DNA from: an uncultured Rhodocyclaceae bacterium
GTDB taxonomy: Bacteria > Pseudomonadota > Gammaproteobacteria > Burkholderiales > Rhodocyclaceae
Direction of reading: 5' to 3'
Length of the DNA: 14,042 nt
NCBI GenBank assembly: GCA_903930805.1
Contig: CAIYZZ010000021.1
Location: forward strand, 1 to 14,042
In this document: in pieces, positions 1 through 7,485 of the stretch
Position numbering within the stretch: position 1 is the first letter of the stretch
Layout: every line of letters begins with the position of its first letter
Made by a program: the position numbers and the translations under genes
Notes under the pieces: model-generated
What the model was told of the DNA's origin: nothing
Databases searched by the model: none
The model's input: only the letters and a program-made list of their open reading frames with translations

Positions 1-341
1 ACTTCCCCCCAGCCGATTTCCTTGACGGGGTTTTTCGTTACCGTGCCGCCGAGCGCCCTGCTCATGAGTTGCCCGCCGAGGCAGTGACCGATGACGGGTG
101 AGCCGGCCGCTACTGCGCCACAGATCAGTTCGAACAGCGGCGGTAGCCAGGGCAGGTCGTCGTTCACGCTCATCGGGCCGCCCATGAAACACAGGCCAGA
201 GAACTCCGCAAAAGTCGACGGTGGCGGGACGCCGGCGTCGATGCAGATCAATTGCCATGGAATTCCGTGGGCATCGAGGAAAGTGGCAAAATACCCAGGT
301 CCTTCCCCTGAACTGTGACGAAAGATGGCGACAGGTTTCAT
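1..341 (-). CDS. class I glutamine amidotransferase (GMP synthase-like), 3'-truncated by window edge
   Basis: The minus strand from the ATG at 341 is open to the left edge, giving the first 113 residues of a type 1 glutamine amidotransferase. Visible features are an N-terminal MKPVAIFRHSSGEGPG segment, a FMGGPMSVNDDLPWLPP stretch (about residues 52-68) and the nucleophile elbow GHCLGGQLMSRALGG with the catalytic Cys at residue 87. The motif is that of stand-alone GMP-synthase-like amidotransferases, which hydrolyse glutamine to supply ammonia or act as gamma-glutamyl peptidases; the true substrate cannot be told. The catalytic His-Glu pair would lie beyond the edge. Its start codon is 31 bp from the start chosen for the divergent protease gene. 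Residues 37-44 (GVPPPSTF) are encoded by a copy of the dispersed repeat described separately. The family is clear, the specific function is not. Confidence 0.85.
   Translation of the reverse strand, partial: MKPVAIFRHSSGEGPGYFATFLDAHGIPWQLICIDAGVPPPSTFAEFSGLCFMGGPMSVNDDLPWLPPLFELICGAVAAGSPVIGHCLGGQLMSRALGGTVTKNPVKEIGWGE
210..231 (-). repeat. dispersed short repeat, copy D (inverted orientation, 20/22 match)
   Basis: Read on the plus strand, this begins AAAAGTCG and ends TGGCGGGACG. Compared with the reverse complement of copy B (11304-11330), 20 of 22 aligned bases agree. It lies inside the amidotransferase frame, where the minus strand codes for VPPPSTF. It is the most diverged of the four copies I accept. 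Confidence 0.5.
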
Positions 342-372
342 TAGCTTGAAAAATCGGTCCTGGAGGGTGGTT

Positions 373-1002
373 GTGCGTCATTGTATCGCCCTGTTTCTGG
401 GCGTATGGAGTCTGGCTGCGCTGGCAGTGGATATCGCACTGGTGGGGCTGCTGCCCGGCAAGGCGATGGTAGTGATCGACGGCGGCAAGCGGCAAACCAT
501 GGCGGTCGGTGCCGTGACCGCTGAAGGCGTGAAACTGATGTCCATCGAATCCGGTGCTGCAGTGTTTGAAATCGCAGGCAAGCCGCGTCGTATGCTGATC
601 GGGCAAAGCGTGGTTTCCACCCCCGGGGCGGAGCGCTCCGCCACGACCCTGATTGCCGATACACGCGGCCACTTTGTGACACAAGGCAGTATCAATGGCG
701 TATCGATGCGCTTTCTGGTCGATACCGGGGCAACCTTTGTTTCCTTGGGCGCTGCCGACGCGAAGCGGGCGCGCATCGATGCATCGAAAGGCACTCCCGG
801 CACAACAATGACGGCCAACGGCCCCGCCCGGGTCTGGAAGGTCAGGCTGGCGAGCGTCAAGTTGGGCGGTATTACGCTGTCCGAAGTTGATGCCACGGTG
901 CACGAGCAGGATATGCCTGTGGTGCTGCTGGGCATGAGCTTTCTCAATCGCATGGAAATCCACCGCGACGGGCAGTCGATGACCTTGACGCAACGTTATT
1001 GA
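373..1002 (+). CDS. periplasmic retropepsin-like aspartic protease (TIGR02281-type clan AA)
   Basis: This encodes a 209-residue protein with an N-terminal hydrophobic segment (about residues 4-18, IALFLGVWSLAALA) that looks like a signal peptide or anchor. A single retropepsin-like domain occupies the C-terminal half. The active-site motif FLVDTGATFVSL puts the catalytic Asp at residue 117, and the closing VVLLGMSFLNRMEI is typical of bacterial single-domain aspartic proteases, which work as dimers. I chose the GTG at 373 because GGAGG lies at 362-366 with 6 bp spacing. The in-frame ATG at 325 would add a charged stretch before the signal sequence, overlap the divergent gene's start and lack a ribosome site. 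The stop overlaps the next gene's ATG by one base (TGATG), so the two are probably cotranscribed. The substrate is unknown. Confidence 0.85.
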   Translation: MRHCIALFLGVWSLAALAVDIALVGLLPGKAMVVIDGGKRQTMAVGAVTAEGVKLMSIESGAAVFEIAGKPRRMLIGQSVVSTPGAERSATTLIADTRGHFVTQGSINGVSMRFLVDTGATFVSLGAADAKRARIDASKGTPGTTMTANGPARVWKVRLASVKLGGITLSEVDATVHEQDMPVVLLGMSFLNRMEIHRDGQSMTLTQRY

Positions 1003-1604
1003 TGGTGGCCATGGCGATGATCACGGCGGAATTGCTTCGCCAACGTCTCGCAGGGGGGCAGTGGCCAGAAGCGGTGCACGAGGCTGCAGCGCCTCTTGCA
1101 ACGCCGATTCCCGCTGCTGTGCTGGTGCCGATTATCAATCGGCCAAGTGGTCTAACCTTGCTGCTGACGCAGCGTACTGCCCACTTGCGTGACCATGCCG
1201 GACAGGTGAGTTTCCCCGGTGGACGCAGCGAACCGGGCGATGCCTCGCACGTGGCGACGGCGCTGCGCGAAAGCAGCGAGGAGGTGGGCATCGAACCTGC
1301 TCAGGTCGAGATACTGGCGACCCTGCCCAACTATTTCACAGGCACCGGATTTTGCGTTACGCCCGTGGTGGGGCTGGTAACGCCGCCGCTCAATTTGCGG
1401 CTCGATGACTTCGAGGTCGCCGAGGTGTTCGAGCCCCCGCTGAGTTTTCTGCTTGACCCGCTGAATTACCGGCACCATCAGGTTGAAATCGAGGGTACCC
1501 TGCGCACTTATTGGGCGGTGCCGTGGCAGGGTTATTTCATTTGGGGGGCGACGGCCGGCATGCTGGTGAGCCTGCGCGACTGTCTGCTGCGGCACGAAGA
1601 TTGA
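1002..1604 (+). CDS. nudL: Nudix hydrolase, NudL-type coenzyme A pyrophosphatase
   Basis: The protein is 200 residues, close to the roughly 190 of E. coli NudL. It shows the UPF0035 signature of CoA pyrophosphatases, LLLTQRTAHLRDHAGQVSFP (residues 53-72), running into the Nudix box GGRSEPGD...ALRESSEEVGI (residues 73-97). The spacing variant of that box is normal for this subfamily. The PNYFTGTGFCVTPVVG and QGYFIWGATAGML segments also fit. The family splits CoA or acyl-CoA into phosphopantetheine and 3',5'-ADP in the cytoplasm. The start at 1002 overlaps the preceding stop. ATGs at 1011 and 1017 are alternatives, and 1017 has a weak GGTGG 7 bp upstream. Its pairing with a periplasmic protease is probably operon convenience. 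Confidence 0.85.
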   Translation: MVAMAMITAELLRQRLAGGQWPEAVHEAAAPLATPIPAAVLVPIINRPSGLTLLLTQRTAHLRDHAGQVSFPGGRSEPGDASHVATALRESSEEVGIEPAQVEILATLPNYFTGTGFCVTPVVGLVTPPLNLRLDDFEVAEVFEPPLSFLLDPLNYRHHQVEIEGTLRTYWAVPWQGYFIWGATAGMLVSLRDCLLRHED

Positions 1605-1630
1605 CGAGGCTGCCCGGATGACTGTGATAT
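1601..1630 (+). promoter_or_regulatory. possible weak sigma70-type promoter for the CobD/CbiB-like gene
   Basis: TTGACG at 1601-1606 is a good -35 match, but the best hexamer about 18 bp later, TGATAT at 1625-1630, matches the -10 consensus at only three positions. The spot is right, at the end of the Nudix gene and 44 bp before the next start. Read-through from the upstream pair is equally possible. Confidence 0.2.
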
Positions 1631-1673
1631 CTTCGCTCGGCCCGATTTACAGCACAGAGCACGGTGTTTTTTT

Positions 1674-2600
1674 ATGACCCTCTTGAGCATTATTTGCGTT
1701 CTCGTTATCGAACAGTTCAAGGCGCTGCCAGCCGCGCGTATCCAGACCCTACTGGCTGCCTACGCCACACTTCTGGAGCGCCAATTCAATGGCGGTGAGC
1801 AGCGCCACGGTATGACAGCCTGGATGGTCGGAGTAGCCCTGCCAGCCTTGTTGGTGTTGGCGCTGTCCGTCGTCCTTGATTACCTGCATCCCGTACTGGG
1901 GTTTTTGCTCGATGTGGCCGTGTTGTACCTTGTCATGGGTTTCCGTCAATTCAGTCATTTTTTCACCGATATCCAGATGGTCTTGCGCATGGGCGAAATC
2001 GAGCGCGCCCGCCAGTTGCTGGCAGAGTGGCGTGGTCAGGGCGCCGAACGTCTCGGATCGGCCGAGATTGCTCGGCTGGCCATCGAGCAAGGGATTGTGT
2101 CATCGCATCGTCATGTATTTGCACCCTTGCTCTGGTTCATTGTGCTCGGGCCGGCCGGCGCCTTGTTGTATCGACTGAGTTTCGATGTAGCGCAATATTG
2201 GCCGGCAATGGCAGAGCCGCAGGTGGAAAATGACCGCTTTGGCAAGTTTGCCCGACAGGCATTCCAGGTACTCGACTGGGTGCCGGCACGCCTGACCGCA
2301 GTGACATTCGCCATCGTTGGCGATTTCGAGGATGCGATTTACTGCTGGCGTACTCAGGCCAGCCAATGGGCTGATGCTGCCTCCGGTATACTGCTGTCGA
2401 GTGGAGCAGGTGCCCTCGGTGTGCGGTTGGGGTTGCCCCTGCCGGAAGTCGTGGGGGTCGAAGCCCGCCCAGAGCTTGGCGTGGGCGAGGATGCTGATGT
2501 CGAGCACCTGCAAAGTGCGATCGGCTTGGTCTGGCGCGCCTTGGTGTTGTGCCTCTTGTTGCTTGCCCTGCTAACCATGGCAAGTTGGGTTGGAACCTGA
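1674..2600 (+). CDS. CobD/CbiB family (AmpE superfamily) integral membrane protein
   Basis: This is a 308-residue membrane protein with hydrophobic segments at about 49-68, 73-90, 150-168 and 287-304. Diagnostic stretches are AIEQGIVSSHRHVFAPLLW (about 136-154), followed by GPAGALLYRL, and PARLTAVTFAIVGDFEDAIY (about 204-223). These place it in the CobD/CbiB-AmpE superfamily. CbiB/CobD proper amidates cobyrinic acid derivatives with an aminopropanol arm; AmpE is a signalling-type membrane protein. I do not see the N-terminal GDP...HPV signature of true CbiB, and no cobalamin gene is nearby, so a role in B12 synthesis is doubtful. The start is the ATG at 1674; the upstream ribosome site is poor and a run of seven T precedes the ATG. 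The family is sure, the function open. Confidence 0.8.
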   Translation: MTLLSIICVLVIEQFKALPAARIQTLLAAYATLLERQFNGGEQRHGMTAWMVGVALPALLVLALSVVLDYLHPVLGFLLDVAVLYLVMGFRQFSHFFTDIQMVLRMGEIERARQLLAEWRGQGAERLGSAEIARLAIEQGIVSSHRHVFAPLLWFIVLGPAGALLYRLSFDVAQYWPAMAEPQVENDRFGKFARQAFQVLDWVPARLTAVTFAIVGDFEDAIYCWRTQASQWADAASGILLSSGAGALGVRLGLPLPEVVGVEARPELGVGEDADVEHLQSAIGLVWRALVLCLLLLALLTMASWVGT

Positions 2601-2643
2601 TTCAGTAGTTCGGTAGTGATACATCAAACCAGGAGTGGAAAAA

Positions 2644-3828
2644 ATGTCAAATAAAGAAGTTGTTGTACTGAGCGCAGTGCGCTCTGCAGTGGGTACTTTT
2701 GGCGGTGCGTTCAAGGATGTGGAACCCTGCGATCTGGGTGGCATGGTTGTCAAGGAAGCGATTGCGCGTGCCGGTGTGGATCCCAAGCAGGTCACCTTCG
2801 CCACCGTCGGCAATTGCATCCCGACGGACGGGCGTTACGCCTATGTTGCGCGTGTCGCCACAATTCAGGGCGGTATGTCGATGGATTCCACCGTATTCGC
2901 GGTCAACCGCTTGTGTGGCTCATCGCAGCAGGCCATCGTCAGTTCGGCACAGGCTATCATGCTGGGCGATGCAGATTTCGCTCTCGGCGGCGGTGTTGAA
3001 GTCATGTCGCGCGGTGGCTACCTGCTGCCGGCACTGCGTTCGGGTGCGCGCATGGGTGATACCCAGGCCATCGACATGATGGTTGCCGTGCTGACCGATC
3101 CGTTTGGCGTTGGCCACATGGGTATCACTGCCGAGAACCTGGCGACGAAGTGGGGTATCACGCGCGAAGAACAGGATGCTTTTGCCTGTGAATCGCAGAA
3201 ACGTGCCGCCGCCGCCCAGGCAGCTGGCCACTTCAAGTCGCAAATCGCGCCGATCACCCTCAAGTCCCGCAAGGGCGACGTCGTGGTCGACGCCGACGAG
3301 CACCTGAAGCCCGCCACTACCATGGAAACGCTGGCCAAGATGAAGCCCGCCTTCAAGAAGGATGGCACCGTCACCGCCGGCAATGCCTCTGGCATCAACG
3401 ATGCCGCCGCCTTCCTCGTGCTCGCCGATGCTGCCAAGGCCGTCGCCGGCGGTCACAAGCCGATCGCGCGTCTCGTTGCCTATGCCATCGCCGGTGTGCC
3501 GAACGATGTGATGGGCGAAGGCCCGATTCCGTCATCCAAGGTGGCGCTACAGAAGGCCGGTCTGTCCCTCGACAAGATGGATGTCGTCGAGTCGAACGAA
3601 GCCTTTGCTGCACAATCGATTACCGTGGCCAAGGGTCTCGGTCTCGATCCGGCCAAGACCAACCCCAACGGCGGTGCCATTGCACTCGGCCACCCGGTCG
3701 GTGCCAGCGGCGCATTTATCGTCACCAAACTGCTGCACGAACTGATCCGCATCAATGGCCGTTATGGCATGGCCACCATGTGTATCGGCGGCGGTCAGGG
3801 CATCACGACGATTTGGGAACGCGTGTAA
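2644..3828 (+). CDS. bktB: acetyl-CoA C-acyltransferase (thiolase), BktB-like
   Basis: The protein is 394 residues, the usual length for a thiolase. It contains the nucleophile motif NRLCGSSQQAIVSSAQ with Cys91, the GHPVGASGAF motif with His350, and MCIGGGQG with the second catalytic Cys380. The NEAFAAQ loop is intact. The family condenses two acyl-CoAs or cleaves 3-ketoacyl-CoA, feeding polyhydroxyalkanoate synthesis or beta-oxidation. Overall sequence and length resemble the beta-ketothiolase BktB of Cupriavidus; the substrate range cannot be read from sequence. ATG 2644 is chosen because AGGAG sits at 2631-2635 with 8 bp spacing; the GTG at 2635 overlaps that site. There is no PHA gene next door, and a terminator follows directly, so it is probably monocistronic. 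Confidence 0.9.
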   Translation: MSNKEVVVLSAVRSAVGTFGGAFKDVEPCDLGGMVVKEAIARAGVDPKQVTFATVGNCIPTDGRYAYVARVATIQGGMSMDSTVFAVNRLCGSSQQAIVSSAQAIMLGDADFALGGGVEVMSRGGYLLPALRSGARMGDTQAIDMMVAVLTDPFGVGHMGITAENLATKWGITREEQDAFACESQKRAAAAQAAGHFKSQIAPITLKSRKGDVVVDADEHLKPATTMETLAKMKPAFKKDGTVTAGNASGINDAAAFLVLADAAKAVAGGHKPIARLVAYAIAGVPNDVMGEGPIPSSKVALQKAGLSLDKMDVVESNEAFAAQSITVAKGLGLDPAKTNPNGGAIALGHPVGASGAFIVTKLLHELIRINGRYGMATMCIGGGQGITTIWERV

Positions 3829-3853
3829 GTCTTTAGCGTTTTCATTGAAGTCG

Positions 3854-3884
3854 GGCCGGCAACCGCAAGGGGCCGGCCTTTTTT
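3854..3884 (+). terminator. rho-independent terminator after the thiolase gene
   Basis: A perfect 7-bp stem, GGCCGGC at 3854-3860 pairing with GCCGGCC at 3872-3878, encloses an 11-nt loop and is followed directly by six T (3879-3884). It lies 25 bp after the thiolase stop and 23 bp before the next start, so it separates the two transcription units. Confidence 0.85.
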
Positions 3885-3907
3885 CTGGTAAACCATTCGG
3901 GGGTGCC

Positions 3908-4471
3908 ATGGACGAAACGGATTTCATCGAAGAAACGCTGTCGAGCGAGCAGGTATTTGATGGCTGCCTGCTAAAGGTTTTTGCTGATCGCGTGCGTCTG
4001 CCGGATGGCCATGAAGCGCTGCGTGAATACGTGCGCCATCCGGGGGCGGTGGTCGTTATCGCCTTACTCGACAATGGCAAACTGCTGTTCGAGCGTCAGT
4101 TCCGCTATCCGCTGCGCCGTATCTTTCTCGAAATGCCAGCCGGCAAGATCGATCCGGGCGAGCATATCCTCGACACCGCACGCCGCGAGTTGCGCGAAGA
4201 AACCGGGTACAAGGCGAAATTGTGGCGCCATTTGGGTACCATGCATCCGGTCATTGGCTATGCTGACGAACGCATTGAGATCTTCTGGGCGCAAGGGTTG
4301 AGCTTCATCGGTGCGGAACTCGACCACGGCGAAATTCTCGAAATCAGCGAAATGACATTAGCCGATGCACTGCTGGCGGTGCGCGACGGCGAGATTACCG
4401 ATGCAAAAACCATTACCGCATTGCTGTGGGCCGAGAAGACCCTCTCCGGCGAGTGGCCATTGCCGCTGTAA
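3908..4471 (+). CDS. nudF: Nudix hydrolase, ADP-ribose pyrophosphatase type (NudF-like)
   Basis: The protein is 187 residues with a textbook Nudix box at residues 79-101, GKIDPGE followed by seven residues and RELREETGY, which binds divalent metal. The preceding LFERQFRYPLRRIFLEMPAG and the later GYADERIEIFWAQGL are typical of ADP-ribose or nucleotide-sugar pyrophosphatases, which hydrolyse ADP-ribose to AMP and ribose 5-phosphate. The ATG at 3908 follows a G-rich run (3899-3903) that may act as ribosome site. The frame continues upstream to 3755 through the thiolase gene and terminator, but that extension has no domain and would cross the terminator stem, so I leave it out. Other ADP-sugars remain possible substrates. 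Confidence 0.85.
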   Translation: MDETDFIEETLSSEQVFDGCLLKVFADRVRLPDGHEALREYVRHPGAVVVIALLDNGKLLFERQFRYPLRRIFLEMPAGKIDPGEHILDTARRELREETGYKAKLWRHLGTMHPVIGYADERIEIFWAQGLSFIGAELDHGEILEISEMTLADALLAVRDGEITDAKTITALLWAEKTLSGEWPLPL

Positions 4472-4511
4472 AAGCCGATCAGCCGGGCATCTTGGCGGAG
4501 TGTGATGGCGC

Positions 4512-4517
4512 TAGAAT
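4512..4517 (+). promoter_or_regulatory. candidate -10 element upstream of the two-component operon
   Basis: TAGAAT at 4512-4517 is a five-of-six match to the -10 consensus, 58 bp before the kinase start in the only gap (104 bp) ahead of this operon. The nearest -35-like hexamer, TTGGCG at 4492-4497, is 14 bp away, which is short. The promoter call is tentative. Confidence 0.3.
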
Positions 4518-4575
4518 CGGCCTCTGACAAAAACGTATCCGCCGCAATGAGGGCAATGACTGAGGAGTTGGTCTG

Positions 4576-5826
4576 ATGGATGCCAATACCACGTTCCGGC
4601 CGGCTTTGCCGGAAGTGGATTCCGATGAACCCACGCGACTGCTGGCGCTCGATATCTTTTCCGCAGTGTCGGCCAGCCTCGCCGACGAGGATGATGTCGA
4701 GGAACTGCTTGGCCGTTTTCTCGGTACCATGCTGCGACTGACCAAGGCCAATGCCGGTGCCGTGCGCGTGGTTACGTCCGATGGCAAGCATTTGCGTCTG
4801 GTGGCGGCGCGCGGACTGCCGCACGAGGTAGTCGAGCGTGAGCGCCTCGTACCGATTGATTGTGGCCAGTGCGGCAGTGCAATTGCCGACAACCACTCGC
4901 GCTATGAAATCGACCTGCATGAGTGTGCGCTGCGCACGCAGCATCCCTATTTCGATAACGATTGCCAGGCGATGGTGGTCGTGCCATTGCAGCACGGCGG
5001 AAAGTTGCAGGGTACGTACAACCTGTTTTTGCCTGAACGCTTCGAACTGCCGGAAGAGGTGGCACTGCTGTTTCGTTCGATCAGTGAGCATCTCGGCATG
5101 GCGCTCGAGAATGCGCGGCTGAAACGCGAAAACCTGCGCATCACGCTGATGAACGAACGGCAGATGATGGCTGCCGAGGTGCATGATTCCCTGGCACAGA
5201 CGCTTGCTTACATGAAAATGCGCATGGCCTTGCTGCAGGATGCGTTGCGTGAACAGAACTGCGCGGACGATCAGGGCGTCGGCAAATATGCCAGCGATGT
5301 TGGCCAAGCGCTCGACGAAGCGTATAGCCAGTTGCGCGCCTTGCTCTCGCAGTTTCGTCATCGCATGGATCCGATGGGCCTGCAGCCGGCACTCACCCGG
5401 CTGGCGGACAATTTTCAGGACCGCACCGGCATCGCGCTCGAGTATCACAATCGCGTCGCCGATTTGCGCCTGACAGTCGATCAGGAAGCGCAGGTTTTCT
5501 TCATCGTGCAGGAAGCGCTCACCAATGTCGGGCGCCATTCGGCGGCGACACAGGCGCGCATGACGCTCGAAGGGGCGGGCGATCACTACGTGGTGACGGT
5601 CGATGACAACGGCTGTGGCGGCCAAGGATATTTTGCCATCGCCAACCCCACCAGCGGCTTCGAGGAGCATCCGCACCTGCGCGATCACTTTGGCCTGTCG
5701 ATCATGCGCGACCGGGCACGCATGATCGGTGGCCGCATCGAAGTGGTCAACCTGCCGGCGGGTGGCTTCCGCGTGCGATTGACCTTTCCCGCGCTCGGTC
5801 CGACCAACTACAGGGCAACAGCATGA
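4576..5826 (+). CDS. soluble GAF-domain sensor histidine kinase, NarX/DegS (HisKA_3) class
   Basis: The protein has 416 residues and no membrane segment or signal peptide, so it senses a cytoplasmic cue. A GAF domain spans about residues 25-180. It is followed by a dimerisation/phosphotransfer helix ERQMMAAEVHDSLAQTLAYM with phospho-His at 203. The HATPase_c domain shows an N-box QEALTNVGRHS (Asn317), DDNGCG (343-348) and HFGLSIMRDRA (371-381). The HDSLAQ version of the H-box is that of NarX/NarQ-type kinases. Four cysteines (96, 99, 117, 130) cluster in the GAF region, including a CGQC pair; these could bind a metal or iron-sulfur cluster or act as a redox switch, but this is inference. GAGGAG at 4562-4567 supports the start. 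Its stop overlaps the regulator's start (ATGA). The signal is unknown. Confidence 0.88.
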   Translation: MDANTTFRPALPEVDSDEPTRLLALDIFSAVSASLADEDDVEELLGRFLGTMLRLTKANAGAVRVVTSDGKHLRLVAARGLPHEVVERERLVPIDCGQCGSAIADNHSRYEIDLHECALRTQHPYFDNDCQAMVVVPLQHGGKLQGTYNLFLPERFELPEEVALLFRSISEHLGMALENARLKRENLRITLMNERQMMAAEVHDSLAQTLAYMKMRMALLQDALREQNCADDQGVGKYASDVGQALDEAYSQLRALLSQFRHRMDPMGLQPALTRLADNFQDRTGIALEYHNRVADLRLTVDQEAQVFFIVQEALTNVGRHSAATQARMTLEGAGDHYVVTVDDNGCGGQGYFAIANPTSGFEEHPHLRDHFGLSIMRDRARMIGGRIEVVNLPAGGFRVRLTFPALGPTNYRATA

Positions 5827-6494
5827 ACAGTAAAGAGCGAATCCGTGTTTTGCTGGTGGACGACCATACCCTGTTCCGCAAGGGCTTGGCAGAGCTGCTC
5901 GAGCAGCGCGGCGGGATCCACGTCGCCGGCATTGCCGGCAATGGCGACGAGGCCATGCAGTTGCTGCATGCGACCGAGCCTGATGTCGTCATTTCCGATC
6001 TGAACATGCCGCCGCACGGCGGTCTGGCCTTGTTGCGGAACATGCGGGCCAGCGGCTGGCGTGGGCCGGTGCTCGTGCTCACCGTCAGTGATGCCGAAGA
6101 GGATCTGGCCAGTGCGATGAGTGCGGGCGCACAGGGTTATCTACTCAAGGACATGGAGCCAGACGATGTCGTCGATGCCGTGCAGCGCGCGGTGCGCGGC
6201 GAAACGGTGGTGGCTCCGGCGATGACCCTGAAACTCGTGCATTTGCTGCAGGAAGGCCCGCAATCGCCCAAGGCCGATCCCTTGCAGCAGCTGACGGCAC
6301 GCGAACGCGAAATTCTTGATTATCTGGCCCGGGGCATGTCAAACAAGGCGATCGCCCGTGCTCTGGATATCAGCCACGACACCGTGAAGCTGCATGTGCG
6401 TCATATTCTCGCCAAACTCAATCTCACCTCGCGCGTCGAGGCTGCTGTTTTTGCCGTCGAACAGAAAGTCGGTCAGCACGGCAAGGGCCGTTGA
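5823..6494 (+). CDS. NarL/FixJ-family response regulator
   Basis: This is a 223-residue two-domain regulator. The receiver domain (about 7-123) has the acidic pair Asp13-Asp14, phosphoacceptor Asp59 (ISDLNMP), Thr87 and Lys109. A LuxR-type helix-turn-helix (about 155-213) carries LTAREREILDYLARGMSNKA and DTVKLHVRHILAKLNL. It is certainly the partner of the kinase before it: the start overlaps the kinase stop by 4 bp, with AGGG at 5812-5815 as ribosome site. Phosphorylation should allow DNA binding and transcription control. The target genes cannot be inferred, since the next gene is convergent. The final codons (EQKVGQHGKGR) include a stretch that weakly resembles the dispersed repeat. Confidence 0.9.
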   Translation: MNSKERIRVLLVDDHTLFRKGLAELLEQRGGIHVAGIAGNGDEAMQLLHATEPDVVISDLNMPPHGGLALLRNMRASGWRGPVLVLTVSDAEEDLASAMSAGAQGYLLKDMEPDDVVDAVQRAVRGETVVAPAMTLKLVHLLQEGPQSPKADPLQQLTAREREILDYLARGMSNKAIARALDISHDTVKLHVRHILAKLNLTSRVEAAVFAVEQKVGQHGKGR

Positions 6495-6539
6495 AAATAC
6501 ACACGCGGGCAGACCGTGAACTAATTTGCGGTACTGCGG

Positions 6540-6569
6540 AACGACCATGAATTGATTGCAGCGGTCGTT
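6540..6569. terminator. hairpin between convergent genes, possible weak bidirectional terminator
   Basis: AACGACC at 6540-6546 is perfectly complementary to GGTCGTT at 6563-6569, with a 16-nt loop. It lies between the regulator stop (6494) and the htpX stop codon, which it overlaps by two bases. There is no T-run on either side, so intrinsic termination is uncertain. Confidence 0.2.
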
Positions 6570-7449
6570 AGCGGCGTGCATCAGCCAAGGCGGCAATGCG
6601 CTCTTCCAGTGGCGGGTGGCTCGAAAATAACTCCATCCAGCCAGGACGACCATTGATACCGGCAGTAGCGATGTTCTGCGGCAGTTCACCGGCTGCCATG
6701 CCGCCGAGACGTCGCAGTGCAGCCATCATCGGCTCGGGCGAGCCCATCAGTTGGGCAGCGCCGGCATCGGCACGGAACTCGCGCTGACGCGAAAAATACA
6801 TGACGACGACGCTCGCCAGAATGCCGAAGACGATGTCGCAGACAATCACGGTAATGGTGTAACCGATACCCGGGCCGGAAGATTCCCGGTCGCCCCGGCG
6901 CAGGAAAGAATCCACCAGAAAGCCCGCCACGCGGGCGAGAAAGAAAACGAAGGTGTTGACCACGCCCTGGATCAGCGTCAGCGTCACCATGTCGCCGTTG
7001 GCGACGTGGGCTACCTCGTGGGCGATTACCGCCTCGGCTTCCTGACGCGTCATGGTCTGCAGTAGGCCGGTGGAGACGGCCACCAGTGAATTGTTGCGGC
7101 TGGCACCTGTGGCAAAGGCATTCGGCTCGCCCTCGTAGATGGCGATTTCGGGCATCGGCAGGCCGGCTTTCTCTGAGAAACGGCGTACGGTTTCAAACAG
7201 CCAGAGTTCGGTCGCATCGTTGGGTGCGTCGATCACGCGCGCGCCTGTGCTCCATTTGGCGATGGTTTTGGACATCCACAAGGAAAGGAAGGAACCGCCG
7301 AAACCCATGATTGCGGCGAACAGCAACAGCTTGCCGAGATCGAGGCCCGCGCCGGTGAAAAAGCGGTTGGCGCCGGTGAGCGTCGTGACAATACCCAGCA
7401 CCAGCATGATCGCCAGGTTGGTACCGATAAGCAGCATGATGCGTTTCAT
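6568..7449 (-). CDS. htpX: membrane zinc metalloprotease HtpX
   Basis: This is a 293-residue M48B protease of normal length. Two N-terminal membrane segments (about 4-22 and 40-58) are followed by the zinc motif HEVAH at 144-148, two more membrane segments (about 160-180 and 197-217), and REFRAD with the third zinc ligand Glu224. [20 protein letters not shown] (108-127) is the conserved substrate-strand region. HtpX degrades misfolded or damaged inner-membrane proteins, overlapping with FtsH, and is commonly heat or envelope-stress induced. An AGGAT ribosome-site-like stretch lies upstream of the ATG at 7449. It starts 36 bp after the flavoprotein stop on the same strand, so the two may share a transcript. 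Confidence 0.95.
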   Translation of the reverse strand: MKRIMLLIGTNLAIMLVLGIVTTLTGANRFFTGAGLDLGKLLLFAAIMGFGGSFLSLWMSKTIAKWSTGARVIDAPNDATELWLFETVRRFSEKAGLPMPEIAIYEGEPNAFATGASRNNSLVAVSTGLLQTMTRQEAEAVIAHEVAHVANGDMVTLTLIQGVVNTFVFFLARVAGFLVDSFLRRGDRESSGPGIGYTITVIVCDIVFGILASVVVMYFSRQREFRADAGAAQLMGSPEPMMAALRRLGGMAAGELPQNIATAGINGRPGWMELFSSHPPLEERIAALADARR

Positions 7450-7485
7450 AAGTTGGATCCTGTAGAGACTGACACGCGTCGCAGT

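Noticed and set aside
325..372. ATG at 325 as start of the aspartic protease
   Set aside because: It would overlap the divergent amidotransferase start, lacks a ribosome site and puts a polar stretch before the signal peptide; the GTG at 373 has GGAGG at ideal spacing.
3848..3862. AAGTCGG...CCGGCAA near the thiolase terminator as another copy of the dispersed repeat
   Set aside because: Only the two ends match and the centre is missing; the sequence is explained by the terminator stem.
4258..5688. A 476-codon open frame on the minus strand opposite the histidine kinase
   Set aside because: It overlaps both the Nudix and kinase genes in antisense, has no domain and no ribosome site; the kinase and its coupled regulator are clearly the real genes.
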